Below are positions 29,645-38,169 of a stretch of 64,000 bases of DNA, one piece after another; the stretch's first letter is position 1; the number at the start of each line of letters is the position of its first letter. The stretch is from Staphylococcus capitis subsp. capitis. Lineage in GTDB: Bacteria > Bacillota > Bacilli > Staphylococcales > Staphylococcaceae. The notes below the pieces were generated by a model. The model was not told where the DNA came from, ran no database searches, and saw only the letters and a list, made by a program, of their open reading frames with translations. The stretch spans positions 2,046,001 through 2,110,000 of the forward strand of contig NZ_CP145263.1 in the NCBI RefSeq assembly GCF_040739495.1, written 5' to 3'. Made by a program: the position numbers and the translations under genes.

Positions 29645-29984
29645 TGTAAAGATTGGACGGCTTCTTTAAATGTTAAGATGAAGAAATTGAAAAAAGAAAT
29701 GAAAAGAATAAGGAAGTAATAAATATACCAAATAATAAAAAATCTTACTCTTAATGCCACTATTTCAAGCATAATAGATAAAAGCTAAAGATATTTTAAT
29801 ACATATAATGCTGTTTTTAATGCGACACCAAGCTTCACGAAGAGTACAGATTTTCATTAATGAAAGGGTATAATTAAAAAACAACGTGTTGTTATTTGTA
29901 ATAAATAATGTCTCTAATTATCATGTATCTATTTTTGAAGTATAAATATAAAAATATGATTTTCTATATGATGAATTATTTATT

Positions 29985-30212
29985 TTGAATATTTTTATAA
30001 GTTCACATGTTTCATATTTCTTCTAATGGTCCTTGTTTAAAGCATTTTAACCATACTTTTGTTAATACAGACATTATTAATATCGTTATCACTGATATTA
30101 AAATCGATTCACTTGGTGTAGGACAATTAGAATTGAAAAAGATTCTAATAATAGAATTTGTAATATAAAGTCGGTAAATGCGATTTTAACCATTGTCGAA
30201 CCATTTGACGAT
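29985..30212 (-). pseudogene. Decayed duplicate of the DUF418 gene 3' end
   Basis: The sequence is closely similar to 31,388-31,640, the C-terminal coding part of the intact DUF418 gene, including the segments for FKQGPLEKIWRMW-like and SVITILIMSVLTKVWLK-like residues. It has substitutions, an internal deletion and no start, so it is a broken partial copy. The interval 29,645-29,984 holds no gene I can support. Confidence 0.75.
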
Positions 30213-30264
30213 TATATCCTGTTAGAGGATTAGTTTATGGGTGATGAAGCAAAAGTATCATGAA

Positions 30265-30405
30265 TTAATCTGAAAAAACAAGTGTTAATCTGCCGTTTAA
30301 TATAAGATTAGTTAGAAGAAATGTAGATAGAATCATCGCGCCTTCTATCATATTAGGAGACAACAGAATATTCATCAATCCTAGTAAAAGTGATGAGCCA
30401 TATTA
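30265..30405 (+). pseudogene. Remnant of an unrecognised protein
   Basis: After a frame break the reading SVNLPFNIRLVRRNVDRIIA continues into PSIILGDNRIFINPSKSDEPY before a stop at about 30,405. No start codon or ribosome site precedes it. It looks like the last 50 or so residues of a lost gene; I do not recognise the family. Confidence 0.35.
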
Positions 30406-30667
30406 AATAATTAGAGTTAATGTATGTTAAATTACTGTGAATAAGACATGAAATTTCTTCGAAATTAATTCAATATGATAGACAATCAAGAAAGATTGAT
30501 TAATAATTTAATTATAGAGATGATTATACTCCCCAAATGTTCTTCTCTATATGCTAATCATCTTCATGATTGTCATTCATACTTAGCTAATCGTGGTTTA
30601 TAGTGCTACATTTAGCCAAAAGTCTTATAATGATGCTGTTCAATCCAAACAATTAGAGGTGAAAGTG

Positions 30668-30748
30668 ATGAGCGACTTTGTAAAATTTGCTGAAAAAGTA
30701 ATCAATTTTTTACGTAGCATTTTAGTCAATGGCGAACCAAACAATTAA
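30668..30748 (+). CDS. PSM-like short amphipathic peptide (26 aa)
   Basis: ATG at 30668 follows AGAGGTGAAAG and the frame gives 26 residues beginning MSDFVKFAEKVINFLRSILV and ending NGEPNN. As a helix it places F, V, I, L on one face and K, E, R, D on the other, as in alpha-type phenol-soluble modulins and delta-toxin, which are exported without a signal peptide. TATAAT lies at 30626-30631 and a strong terminator follows at once, so it is a one-gene unit. No match is claimed to a named PSM; a role as a cytolysin or biofilm surfactant is inference. Confidence 0.58.
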   Translation: MSDFVKFAEKVINFLRSILVNGEPNN

Positions 30749-30756
30749 TGAAAAAT

Positions 30757-30785
30757 GGCCACTCCTTAATTGGGGTGGCTTTTTA
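30757..30785 (+). terminator. Terminator of the PSM-like gene
   Basis: Stem GCCACTCC / GGGGTGGC followed by five Ts. Confidence 0.88.
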
Positions 30786-31387
30786 AGTATAAAGCATTTA
30801 TTCTTAGATCATTTGACTTTTTCAACTATTTTAATAAATAGTGAACAATTTTAAAACACAGTACAAATCACTAGACAATTCTTGTATACAGATTAACAAT
30901 TAGTTTGTAAGAGTTGTTCACCTCTTATTATATTTTTCACATAGGTTCTCCGAAACTTACTGACAAATTTTAAGATTTGTGCTACACCACAATTGGTGTA
31001 GCTTTTTAAGTTATTATGTTATTATCTAAAAAATAAAGTAGCAATTTGTATAACTGTATTTAAAATTATGAGGTAAAAAACTTCTGTTGTGCAAAGAAAA
31101 TAATATTATTAAGATTAAGAAAGTTTTAAGAGAAACTAACATAAAAGAATAGTATATTTCTAGTCGTTATAGGACATTAACATTTTGTCTTAGATGCTTT
31201 AATATTATTTTTCATTTTTAGATGAATTACCGTTTGACATAGAATTAAACTTCTCTTCTTGACTAGTTATTCTATTTTTACATTTATTTTTTTGAAAACT
31301 ATCGCTATGAGAAGTATTATCTTCATTATACAATCCTTCCTTTTACCAATTGTCGTATTTATATAATCAGTAGTATTTTCTTCTAAA
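30786..31387. other. Gene-free stretch with one terminator-like hairpin
   Basis: AT-rich sequence. At 30,981-31,007 the stem GCTACACC / GGTGTAGC plus a T run resembles the terminator of the PSM-like gene, but no open frame for a peptide precedes it; it may mark a decayed small gene. Nothing else is supported. Confidence 0.5.
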
Positions 31388-32359
31388 TTATTTATTTTGA
31401 ATATTTTTATAAGTCCACATGCGCCATATTTTTTCTAATGGTCCTTGCTTAAAGAATTTTAACCATACTTTTGTTAATACAGACATTATTAATATCGTTA
31501 TCACTGATATTAAAATCGATTGACTTGGTGTAGGACAACTAGAATTGAAGAATATTCTAATAATTAAATTTAATAATAGAATTTGTAATATAAAGTTGGT
31601 AAATGCGGTTTTGCCAACTTTTTCAGCTGGCTTTAACCATTGTCGAACCATCTGACTTTGAGTAATAAACATTAGTAAAATAAAGTAAATAAAAGTTTGT
31701 AAAGGGGTTATTAAATATAATATTAAATTTTTATCGATATTAAAGTATTTTTGGTTTAAGCCTACTATAATAATAGTAATAAATCCTATGATTAATGAAA
31801 TTAAATATTGACGCTTATATTTTTTGAAATTAGATATTGTTCCACTTTGCCATAAAAATAGTCCTAAAAGCATGTCTAAAGTAATGGTAAGAGTAAGATG
31901 AAATAAGTTACTCTGATAAATACTGATACCAATAAAAGATAGAATAACAATTATTAATAAACTTAATGTTAATTTTGGTTTTTTTAAATTTTCAACGAAC
32001 ATAATAATTAAGCCTATGATAGCATAAGCAAAAAAGGGTGTTAAAAACATAGAGGTTATAATACCTACGATTAACAGGAATAAAAGTCTCCTAAACATTA
32101 ACTTTAAAGGTGATAAGCTTTTTCTACGTGCATTATCCATAAATATACCCATACTAATACCGAATAGTAATGAGAATAAACCAATGAACTTATTTTCTAT
32201 AAAAACTTCTTCAATATTATAAATGGTAGCATCTGTATGCGTCTTTATAATATTTTCACCGGCTACTCTAGGAAATACTTCTAAACTATTCATAAATACT
32301 ATAAGATATATCGCTAAACCTCTAATAATATCTAAACTTACAATACGTTTTTGTTTCAT
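31388..32359 (-). CDS. DUF418 family membrane protein
   Basis: 323-residue integral membrane protein. It begins with the family signature IVSLDIIRGLAIYLIVFMNS and has about nine hydrophobic segments; KVGKTAFTNFILQILLLNLI is the conserved DUF418 region. Proteins of this class often lie beside antimicrobial-peptide or drug transport genes, but their role is not established. It heads a minus-strand block with a 130-aa gene and an ABC transporter upstream. A broken copy of its 3' end lies at 29,985. ATTTCTCC (GGAGAAAT) precedes the ATG. Confidence 0.78.
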   Translation of the reverse strand: MKQKRIVSLDIIRGLAIYLIVFMNSLEVFPRVAGENIIKTHTDATIYNIEEVFIENKFIGLFSLLFGISMGIFMDNARRKSLSPLKLMFRRLLFLLIVGIITSMFLTPFFAYAIIGLIIMFVENLKKPKLTLSLLIIVILSFIGISIYQSNLFHLTLTITLDMLLGLFLWQSGTISNFKKYKRQYLISLIIGFITIIIVGLNQKYFNIDKNLILYLITPLQTFIYFILLMFITQSQMVRQWLKPAEKVGKTAFTNFILQILLLNLIIRIFFNSSCPTPSQSILISVITILIMSVLTKVWLKFFKQGPLEKIWRMWTYKNIQNK

Positions 32360-32449
32360 AATTTCTCCTTTATTATAAAAATTTAATTGAATTTTATATT
32401 TCAGTTAATTTCTATAGATAAGTAATATTCAATCAAGATTTTAGAGGGA

Positions 32450-32842
32450 TTAATTAGGCTTACATGCTATACGTTTCTCTAATTGATCTTTAGATATGTC
32501 ATTAAAGATCGTTTTAATTTCTTTTTTCGAATAATCTTTTACGCTTACTTCTAAAGTACGGTATTCTTCTAAAAATTTCTGTCCTTGTATGTACTTTAAA
32601 ATTGGAGGAACCTTACTACTCTTTTTATAATATAAGTAATCCAATATAAATTTATGTTGTTTATAATAAGCATCACCTTTGTATTTTTTAGAAAGTAATT
32701 GTATTTTTCTTAGAGAATTAGTTTTTTTAAAAGCTTTTTTAATAAGTCTATGTTTATTATAATTTGGCAACGCCACACATAACATCTCATATTCAAGAAT
32801 TGTTAAGTCAAAGATTAAGTTTTTTAAATAGTATGTGTCCAT
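32450..32842 (-). CDS. Uncharacterised 130-aa protein
   Basis: Soluble, Lys- and Tyr-rich protein with no signal peptide or membrane helix. Visible stretches are LIFDLTILEYEMLCVALPNY and KEIKTIFNDISKDQLEKRIA. GGGAGG lies upstream of the ATG. I do not recognise a family. It lies between the DUF418 gene and the ABC transporter on the same strand; size and context would fit an immunity or accessory protein of a lost bacteriocin locus, which is inference only. Confidence 0.6.
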   Translation of the reverse strand: MDTYYLKNLIFDLTILEYEMLCVALPNYNKHRLIKKAFKKTNSLRKIQLLSKKYKGDAYYKQHKFILDYLYYKKSSKVPPILKYIQGQKFLEEYRTLEVSVKDYSKKEIKTIFNDISKDQLEKRIACKPN

Positions 32843-33035
32843 TTATTATACCTCCCTAATAAATTCTAATTTTACTCACTATGTAGTTTTATTAACAATA
32901 TGACAATCTCCTTTATTTCTATCTTCAGTATAAATAAAGAGATGTTTGTGGTTAAAGTATTCTGACTATCTATCTATATTTTTGGTGAAGTTTTTCATAT
33001 ATGATTAAATACTAATATTGTGTGATAGATTATCT

Positions 33036-33072
33036 AATAAAAAAGAGATCACTCAATAAACGAGTAACCTCT
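33036..33072 (-). terminator. Probable terminator of the ABC transporter operon
   Basis: Stem GAGGTTACTCG / TGAGTGATCTC-type with a six-T run on the minus strand, about 130 bases beyond the permease stop. The interval 33,073-33,203 is otherwise empty. Confidence 0.6.
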
Positions 33073-33203
33073 ATAAAAAGTGCATTTATATTTAAAGAAA
33101 ATTAGAAACTGTTTAATACACACATGTATATATCATCAATTATTGGGTTTAGTTTATATACATCAATCTCTATATGAATTAGAAGATAGTGTAATGTTAA
33201 TTA

Positions 33204-33965
33204 CTAAACGTTTTTCTTTTTAAAAACAAAAACTACTAGAATTAAGAAAATAATTATATAAAATATATTGCCTAGAACTAGTTCATGTAACTCTAGTTTT
33301 GTAGTTGCTTTAAGTGAATGATCACTTATTTGTGAAGTAATATTCATCATATTTATAGGTCCCCATTTTAACCATGGCCATCTATCTATGGCCCTAGCTA
33401 ATATAGAAGAGAGCAAAGAAGTGATTAAGAAAAATACTATGCCTACAGCTATAGAAATTTCTGATCTATTCATTGCACAAGATATTAACAAAGTAATACT
33501 CAACACTAGCCAAGTACCAATATAACATCCCAACGTTCCTAATAGCATTTGATTAAATAATGATAATTCATTTCCAACATTAGAAAATATATTAATATCA
33601 TGGTAGAAAATGGCGCATAAAATTAAAGAAAATACAATTGTAATCGCAAAATATATAAAAGAATATATAGCTAAAATTAATATTTTACTTAATATAATAT
33701 TTTTACGAGAGGCGTTACGATACAGTATATTTTTGATAGTTCCATAATGAAACTCCATTGTAATAATAGTACTAGATTGAATGATTAATAAAAGTGTAAC
33801 CCAAAAAACACCACCAAAGTTAGATTCTAGTAAAATTTTAGGTGGTACGTAATTTTTAAGAAGTAAAGCCTGAAGTGTCATTAATGCAATAATGATAAGT
33901 GGTATGATGAATGTTGATTTTTTTTTGAGTAATTTAAAGTTTTCTTGTTTAATTGAATTAATCAT
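33204..33965 (-). CDS. ABC-2 type permease (lantibiotic-immunity/bacitracin type)
   Basis: 253 aa with six hydrophobic segments: STFIIPLIIIALMTLQALLL, GGVFWVTLLLIIQSSTIITM and, after a loop, four more. The stretch IITMEFHYGTIKNILYRNAS is characteristic of ABC-2 permeases of bacteriocin self-protection systems (LanE/G, BcrB-like). It follows the ATPase gene by seven bases. Export of or protection against a peptide is a family-based inference. Confidence 0.78.
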   Translation of the reverse strand: MINSIKQENFKLLKKKSTFIIPLIIIALMTLQALLLKNYVPPKILLESNFGGVFWVTLLLIIQSSTIITMEFHYGTIKNILYRNASRKNIILSKILILAIYSFIYFAITIVFSLILCAIFYHDINIFSNVGNELSLFNQMLLGTLGCYIGTWLVLSITLLISCAMNRSEISIAVGIVFFLITSLLSSILARAIDRWPWLKWGPINMMNITSQISDHSLKATTKLELHELVLGNIFYIIIFLILVVFVFKKKNV

Positions 33966-33972
33966 AATTGTT

Positions 33973-34662
33973 TCATTCCTCCTTATCTATAATATCAAGC
34001 AATACATTTTCTAAATCTTGTTCCTCATTTTGTTCTAAATCTTCTCGCGTAACTTCTTTTATAATCTTTCCTTTATCAATAATAAGCGTAGAATCAGTAA
34101 TTTTAACTAACTCACTTAAAATATGACTTGATATTAAAAAAGTACTACCTTCCTTTGCTTTATTTAAAATCAATTGACGAACATCTCGAACAGCTTTAGG
34201 ATCTAAGCCATTCATGGGTTCATCTAAGATTATCAGTTTTGGACTATTTAAAAAAGCTACGGCAATACCTAATTTTTGTTTCATACCTAAAGAATAGGTT
34301 TTGACTTTATTATGTATATATTTATTCATTTTTAAATCATCTACGATTTTATTAATGGGACTTGTACTATTCGATTCATTTAGTAATTTTAAATTATCGT
34401 ATCCAGACATGAAAGGATATAAACCTGGATTTTCAATCAGTGCACCTATGTTACAGTGATTTTCATCTTGTCTGACAGAAGTAAAATTCCCTTCTTGATA
34501 ATCCGAATAGCCTAATATCACTTTCATCAAAGACGTTTTCCCAGCACCATTGGCACCGACAAGACCGACAATATGACCTTCATCTAATGAGAACGATATA
34601 TTTTTAAGAATTATTTTATTATTAATTTTTTTTGATAAATGATTTACGCTTAATATACTCAT
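33973..34662 (-). CDS. ABC transporter ATPase (BcrA/LanF type)
   Basis: ATPase partner of the permease downstream. Walker A GANGAGKTS near residue 37, signature YSLGMKQKLGIAVAFL, Walker B LIILDEPMNGLD and switch SSHILSE. YSLGMKQKL is the form seen in BcrA/LanF peptide transporters. I start at MSILSVNHLSKKI (34662) because AAAGGAGA precedes it; the frame extends seven codons upstream through that ribosome site. Length 229 aa. Confidence 0.85.
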   Translation of the reverse strand: MSILSVNHLSKKINNKIILKNISFSLDEGHIVGLVGANGAGKTSLMKVILGYSDYQEGNFTSVRQDENHCNIGALIENPGLYPFMSGYDNLKLLNESNSTSPINKIVDDLKMNKYIHNKVKTYSLGMKQKLGIAVAFLNSPKLIILDEPMNGLDPKAVRDVRQLILNKAKEGSTFLISSHILSELVKITDSTLIIDKGKIIKEVTREDLEQNEEQDLENVLLDIIDKEE

Positions 34663-34697
34663 ATTATCGTCTCCTTTAATCAAAAATGGAATAGAAT

Positions 34698-35075
34698 TTA
34701 TTTTAATCTCATAGCTTCTAAAATTTCTTCGTAAGTATAATCATTAATGTAGTAATGAAAAGAACAAACTTCCTGAATAATTGTAAAGACAACTTGATAA
34801 TGATATTCACGGCGTTTTATATTAGTATTTTCTGTCAAAATATTTACAAGATTTTTAAATGATTTTGGTTCGTTATAGATTTTACGCATTCCTAAATAGC
34901 TGTCTTTAGGAATTGATTCTGTAAAAATAATATCATTATAGTCTTCATTAATATATTTTGTTATAGATTGAATCAATAGTTTTTCATCAATAATTATTTT
35001 TGCTTTCGTTTTAATGTGAATAAAAGTTGATATGATTTTTTGAATTTGATTTTCTGATAATTTATTCATTTTCAT
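34698..35075 (-). CDS. Uncharacterised 125-aa protein upstream of an ABC transporter
   Basis: Soluble protein without signal or membrane segment. Readable stretches are LSENQIQKIISTFIHIKTKA and YQVVFTIIQEVCSFHYYINDY. It precedes the ATPase gene by 35 bases on the same strand and is probably the first gene of that operon. Family not recognised. Confidence 0.55.
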   Translation of the reverse strand: MKMNKLSENQIQKIISTFIHIKTKAKIIIDEKLLIQSITKYINEDYNDIIFTESIPKDSYLGMRKIYNEPKSFKNLVNILTENTNIKRREYHYQVVFTIIQEVCSFHYYINDYTYEEILEAMRLK

Positions 35076-35190
35076 TTACTCTTTTCCATTACAGATTAAG
35101 ATTAAAACTAGCTAATTTTTAATTCTAATATCATTATGTAATAAAATTCTATCGTAGACATTAAGATTCTGTAAATTTTCATGTGATAAA

Positions 35191-35224
35191 TAAGAGACAG
35201 TGAAAACATTTTAACTGTCTCTTA
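35191..35224. terminator. Hairpin beside IS431 copy 2
   Basis: Perfect 11-bp stem TAAGAGACAGT / ACTGTCTCTTA. It lacks a clear T run; it may be the old terminator of a gene removed by the insertion. Confidence 0.5.
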
Positions 35225-35250
35225 TAACTAAGGTATAACTTATTGTAATT

Positions 35251-36039
35251 GGTTCTGTTGCAAAGTTGAATTTATAGTATAATTTTAACAAAAAGGAGTC
35301 TTCTGTATGAACTATTTCAGATATAAACAATTTAACAAGGATGTTATCACTGTAGCCGTTGGCTACTATCTAAGATATGCATTGAGTTATCGTAATATAT
35401 CTGAAATATTAAGGGAACGTGATGTAAACGTTCATTATTCAACGGTCTACCGTTGGGTTCAAGAATATGCCCCAATTTTATATCAAATTTGGAAGAAGAA
35501 GCATAAAAAAGCTTATTACAAATGGCGTATTGATGAGACGTACATCAAAATAAAAGGAAAATGGAGCTATTTATATCGTGCTATTGATGCAGAGGGACAT
35601 ACATTAGATATTTGGTTGCGTAAGCAACGAGATAATCATTCAGCATATGCGTTTATCAAACGTCTCATTAAAAAATTTGGAAAACCTCAAAAGGTAGTTA
35701 CAGATCAGGCACCTTCAACGAAGGTAGCAATGGCTAAAGTAATTAAAGCTTTTAAACTTAAACCTGACTGTCATTGTACATCGAAATATCTGAATAACCT
35801 CATTGAGCAAGATCACCGTCATATTAAAGTAAGAAAGACAAGATATCAAAGTATCAATACGGCAAAGAATACTTTAAAAGGTATTGAATGTATTTACGCT
35901 CTATATAAAAAGAACCGCAGGTCTCTTCAGATCTACGGATTTTCCCCATGCCACGAAATTAGCATCATGCTAGCAAGTTAAGCGAACACTGACATGATAT
36001 ATTAGTGGTTAGCTATATTTTTTACTTTGCAACAGAACC
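35251..36039 (+). mobile_element. IS431 copy 2
   Basis: 789 bp between GGTTCTGTTGCAAAGT and its inverted copy; transposase on the plus strand. Flanking octamers TTGTAATT and AAAAAAAG differ, so no target duplication. Confidence 0.95.
35307..35981 (+). CDS. tnp: IS431 transposase, copy 2
   Basis: 224-residue IS6-family DDE transposase, intact. It differs from copy 1 by an Asp in RERDVNVHYST and Lys in LIKKFGKP. All catalytic segments (IDETYIK, TDQAPST, LIEQDHR) are present. TTTTAACAAAAAGGAG precedes the ATG. Confidence 0.96.
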   Translation: MNYFRYKQFNKDVITVAVGYYLRYALSYRNISEILRERDVNVHYSTVYRWVQEYAPILYQIWKKKHKKAYYKWRIDETYIKIKGKWSYLYRAIDAEGHTLDIWLRKQRDNHSAYAFIKRLIKKFGKPQKVVTDQAPSTKVAMAKVIKAFKLKPDCHCTSKYLNNLIEQDHRHIKVRKTRYQSINTAKNTLKGIECIYALYKKNRRSLQIYGFSPCHEISIMLAS

Positions 36040-36040
36040 A

Positions 36041-36070
36041 AAAAAAGCACCTAATTTTAGGTGCTTTTTT
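36041..36070 (-). terminator. Terminator of the putative bacteriocin operon
   Basis: Stem AAAAAAGCACCTAA / TTAGGTGCTTTTTT, starting right after the IS431 end and 11 bases beyond the small hydrophobic gene stop. Confidence 0.88.
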
Positions 36071-36080
36071 GCTAAAGCAT

Positions 36081-36209
36081 TTATTTATCTTCCGGAAATA
36101 CAAATAAATTTAAAAATAATAAAAATACTGGTGGAAATATAAAAAATAAGGATAAAAATCCAATAGTAAATGGCAGAGTTATACATGCTAACAAAATGCC
36201 AACAATCAT
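36081..36209 (-). CDS. Small hydrophobic peptide (42 aa), candidate immunity protein
   Basis: The frame reads MIVGILLACITLPFTIGFLS then a second hydrophobic run and the charged end FPEDK. It is almost entirely membrane-spanning, probably two helices. It begins 24 bases after the stop of the secreted glycine-rich precursor and shares its terminator, so the two are an operon. AAAAAAAGG lies 15 bases upstream of the ATG; an in-frame TTG two codons earlier has better spacing. A role in self-protection is inferred from context only. Confidence 0.55.
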   Translation of the reverse strand: MIVGILLACITLPFTIGFLSLFFIFPPVFLLFLNLFVFPEDK

Positions 36210-36232
36210 TAGCAAAATAGTTTTACCTTTTT

Positions 36233-36790
36233 TTAATCGAAACAACTAGCAGATGCTCCTACCATTCCAGAAGATACACCACCTATTACTCCACCAATAG
36301 CAGAACCAACTCCTACAGAAACCGGTGTTGCACCAATAGCTCCATATCCTGCACCACTGGCAGCTCCACCACCAGCGCCACCTAATGCAGAACCCCCAGT
36401 ACCTAAGGCACATTTTTTCCAATTAGTTTTGCGCTCAGCAGTTCCACTATCCTCAGATAATTTAACATCTCCAACTATGTTATTATCAACGATTTTATAA
36501 CTAACGTTAGCTTGTTTATTATTTTTATTTTTAACTTTTACAGGTAATTTCTCAGACTTACCAGTATTTTTATCAACTATAGTGGCTTTACCATCCTTAA
36601 CTTTACCTTCAGCATATTTATTAGGCACAACTTTAAATTGTCCATCATTAATTTTAACAACTTTAACTTGAGCTTTAGTAGATTTTTCTTCTTGAGCATT
36701 TACACCATTAACGTGATAATCAGCTATTCCAATGCTTGAAGTAAATAATAATCCTGTAACAGATAATGAAGCTAATATTTTTTTATACAT
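36233..36790 (-). CDS. Secreted precursor with Cys-bounded Gly-rich C-terminal domain; putative bacteriocin
   Basis: 185 residues starting MYKKILASLSVTGLLF, preceded by AAAGGGG; six further codons upstream lie in that ribosome site. A Sec signal probably ends at VNA before QEEKST. The middle (about 35-125) is Lys-rich (QFKVVPNKYAEGKVK). The last 60 residues are a hydrophobic Gly/Ala-rich block (GTGGSALGGAGGGAASGAGY ... GGVIGGVSSGMVGASAS) with only two Cys, one at each end. Such a tail released from a longer precursor is known for halocin C8-type and several pore-forming bacteriocins. Toxic activity is inference; no family match was tested. Confidence 0.6.
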   Translation of the reverse strand: MYKKILASLSVTGLLFTSSIGIADYHVNGVNAQEEKSTKAQVKVVKINDGQFKVVPNKYAEGKVKDGKATIVDKNTGKSEKLPVKVKNKNNKQANVSYKIVDNNIVGDVKLSEDSGTAERKTNWKKCALGTGGSALGGAGGGAASGAGYGAIGATPVSVGVGSAIGGVIGGVSSGMVGASASCFD

Positions 36791-36860
36791 TAAGTAGACC
36801 CCTTTCAAAATGTAAACAGACCCTTATTAAACATCCCCCCACACACTTTATCATAATATA

Positions 36861-37098
36861 GCTTTATTCCAATTGCTTTATTGACGTTGAGCCTCCGAAC
36901 CCTTAACAATCCCTAAACTTGTCGAATCGTCGGCTTAATAGCTCACGCTATGCCGACATTCGTCTCCAAGTTTAGTTAAGGGTTCTTCTCAACATCAATA
37001 AATTTTCTCGGCATAAATGCTTGTGGTATGCTCAATATAGTGCTCACTTTTAATTGCACACCATTATAACTATTCTCTGGCTACTCAAAAATGAGTAG
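36861..37098 (+). other. oriT-like mobilisation site, copy A
   Basis: A non-coding block with several inverted repeats: GAACCCTTAA / TTAAGGGTTC outer arms, CGTCGGCTTAATAGC ... GCTATGCCGAC, AACTTG / CAAGTTT, then TTTTCTCGGCATAAATG. The stem CTACTCAAAAATGAGTAG follows. Five such blocks lie in this region. I recall this layout from pWBG749-family oriT sequences that let small staphylococcal plasmids be mobilised in trans. The nick site was not determined. Confidence 0.6.
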
Positions 37099-37251
37099 GC
37101 TTTTTATTTTGCATTTTAAGGAGTCATTTTAAAGAATTAGGGGTTTGTTTGTTTCTTTTACCTAAGAACCTATATTAGCTCTTAAAACGCAAATAAGGGC
37201 CAAATAAAATGATATTAAAAGAATAATTATATTGAGGAGAGAACTTTTAAA

Positions 37252-37617
37252 ATGAAATGGTTAAAAATCATTATATTAATTTTATCTTTAGTTCCAATAG
37301 AATTTATCGGATTATTTACTGATTATCAAACAGGTTTATTAATAGGTTACATCCCATTTATAATAGTTGCTATATTAATAAGTACATCTATTTTTAAATT
37401 TGGCTTAAAAAATAATATAAGTATTATAATAAGTCGATGCATTGGAATATTTCTTTCTTGGGAATGTGTTCATTGGTTTATGAGCCATTATGAGCCGGAA
37501 TTTTACTTTGAACCTTTTATGGCTGACGATTTTGCATTATTTTTAGGAGTTATTCATTTCATAGTTATTATGCTTATATATTTAGCTATCTATGGTTTTT
37601 CTCATCGTAATCAGTAA
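37252..37617 (+). CDS. Uncharacterised 121-aa membrane protein beside oriT-like site
   Basis: Four hydrophobic segments (KIIILILSLVPIEFIGLF, LLIGYIPFIIVAILISTSIF, IGIFLSWECVHWFM, FLGVIHFIVIMLIYLAIYGF). GAGGAGAG precedes the ATG. A paralogue with about ten differences clustered around residues 65-95 lies inverted at 46,933-47,298, also beside an oriT-like block. The leader region (37,125-37,250) with CTTAAAACGCAAATAAG is repeated at 47,300 and, without a gene, at 60,050. Function unknown; constant linkage to oriT suggests a plasmid-transfer or maintenance role. Confidence 0.65.
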   Translation: MKWLKIIILILSLVPIEFIGLFTDYQTGLLIGYIPFIIVAILISTSIFKFGLKNNISIIISRCIGIFLSWECVHWFMSHYEPEFYFEPFMADDFALFLGVIHFIVIMLIYLAIYGFSHRNQ

Positions 37618-37639
37618 TTATTATGTTTCTTATTAAAGG

Positions 37640-37675
37640 ACACAAAGATTAATTTAACAATGTTTGTGTTTTTTA
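37640..37675 (+). terminator. Terminator of the 121-aa membrane protein gene
   Basis: Stem ACACAAA / TTTGTGT followed by six Ts. Confidence 0.65.
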
Positions 37676-37726
37676 GTATTTATACAATTCCACTACCTAT
37701 AATAACGAATTATGTCAACTACACAA

Positions 37727-37764
37727 AAAGGCTTAAACGCTGTTAAATCAACGTTTAAGCCTTT
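37727..37764 (-). terminator. Terminator hairpin of a lost minus-strand gene
   Basis: Perfect 13-bp stem AAAGGCTTAAACG / CGTTTAAGCCTTT with T run on the minus strand. A related sequence (ATGTATAAAATATGAATAA then a hairpin) stands right of IS431 copy 3 at 39,305, so this is a repeated gene tail whose coding part has been lost here. Confidence 0.6.
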
Positions 37765-37947
37765 GTCTTGTGATTATCGTTTATTCATATTTTATACATC
37801 ATTGATTTCACGCGCTTTCATGAGTTTTCATCACGTGAACTTTTGTATCTTTATTCACAATTTCACGTGATAACACACCGTTTTAAATTATAGGTTTCTG
37901 TTATACTGGAAAAGCACTTCCTGTGCAGAAAGGAGGTGTCACATACA

Positions 37948-38022
37948 ATGATAATCTTGCTATTTGTATTAGATAAGCTCATTTTTCCAATTATTGTTGG
38001 TTATGTTCTTTATCTATTATAA
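37948..38022 (+). CDS. Fst/Ldr-type type I toxin peptide (24 aa)
   Basis: The 24-residue peptide MIILLFVLDKLIFPIIVGYV plus LYLL has one membrane helix with the Pro-x3-Gly spacing of Fst-family toxins (pAD1 Fst, S. aureus PepA1). AAAGGAGGTG precedes the ATG. The start region (CACATACAATGATA-TTGCTATTTGT) is repeated directly beyond the terminator, the DRa/DRb layout of par-type loci, and an antisense RNA promoter reads toward it. Function: plasmid stabilisation through membrane-damaging peptide held silent by the antisense RNA. The very short C-terminus, lacking the usual charged tail, is odd. Confidence 0.7.
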   Translation: MIILLFVLDKLIFPIIVGYVLYLL

Positions 38023-38035
38023 CAAGAACATAAGT

Positions 38036-38099
38036 AAAAAGGAACCCCCAGCCGGCACGCTGGGGGTTCTCACATACAATGATATATCTGCTATTTGTT
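38036..38099 (-). ncRNA. Antisense RNA II (antitoxin) of the Fst-like locus
   Basis: Minus-strand promoter: TTTACA about 18 bases before TATACT (38106-38111). The RNA of about 62 nt would start near 38,099, copy the direct repeat complementary to the toxin start (AACAAATAGCAGATATATCA) and end at the stem AACCCCCAGC / GCTGGGGGTT with a five-T run. This matches RNA II of par-type loci, which pairs with the toxin mRNA at the terminator and the repeats. Confidence 0.72.
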
Positions 38100-38169
38100 A
38101 CTTTCAGTATATCTTGTAACTTCTTCATCTGTAAAGTTTTTTACAAATTTTATGTGAGTAAAACTGTAA

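Noticed and set aside
30560..30668. AgrA-type direct repeats before the 26-aa PSM-like gene
   Set aside because: TACTTAGC and TACATTTAGC are present, but their spacing (about 27-29 bases) does not match known AgrA sites, so no regulatory claim is made.
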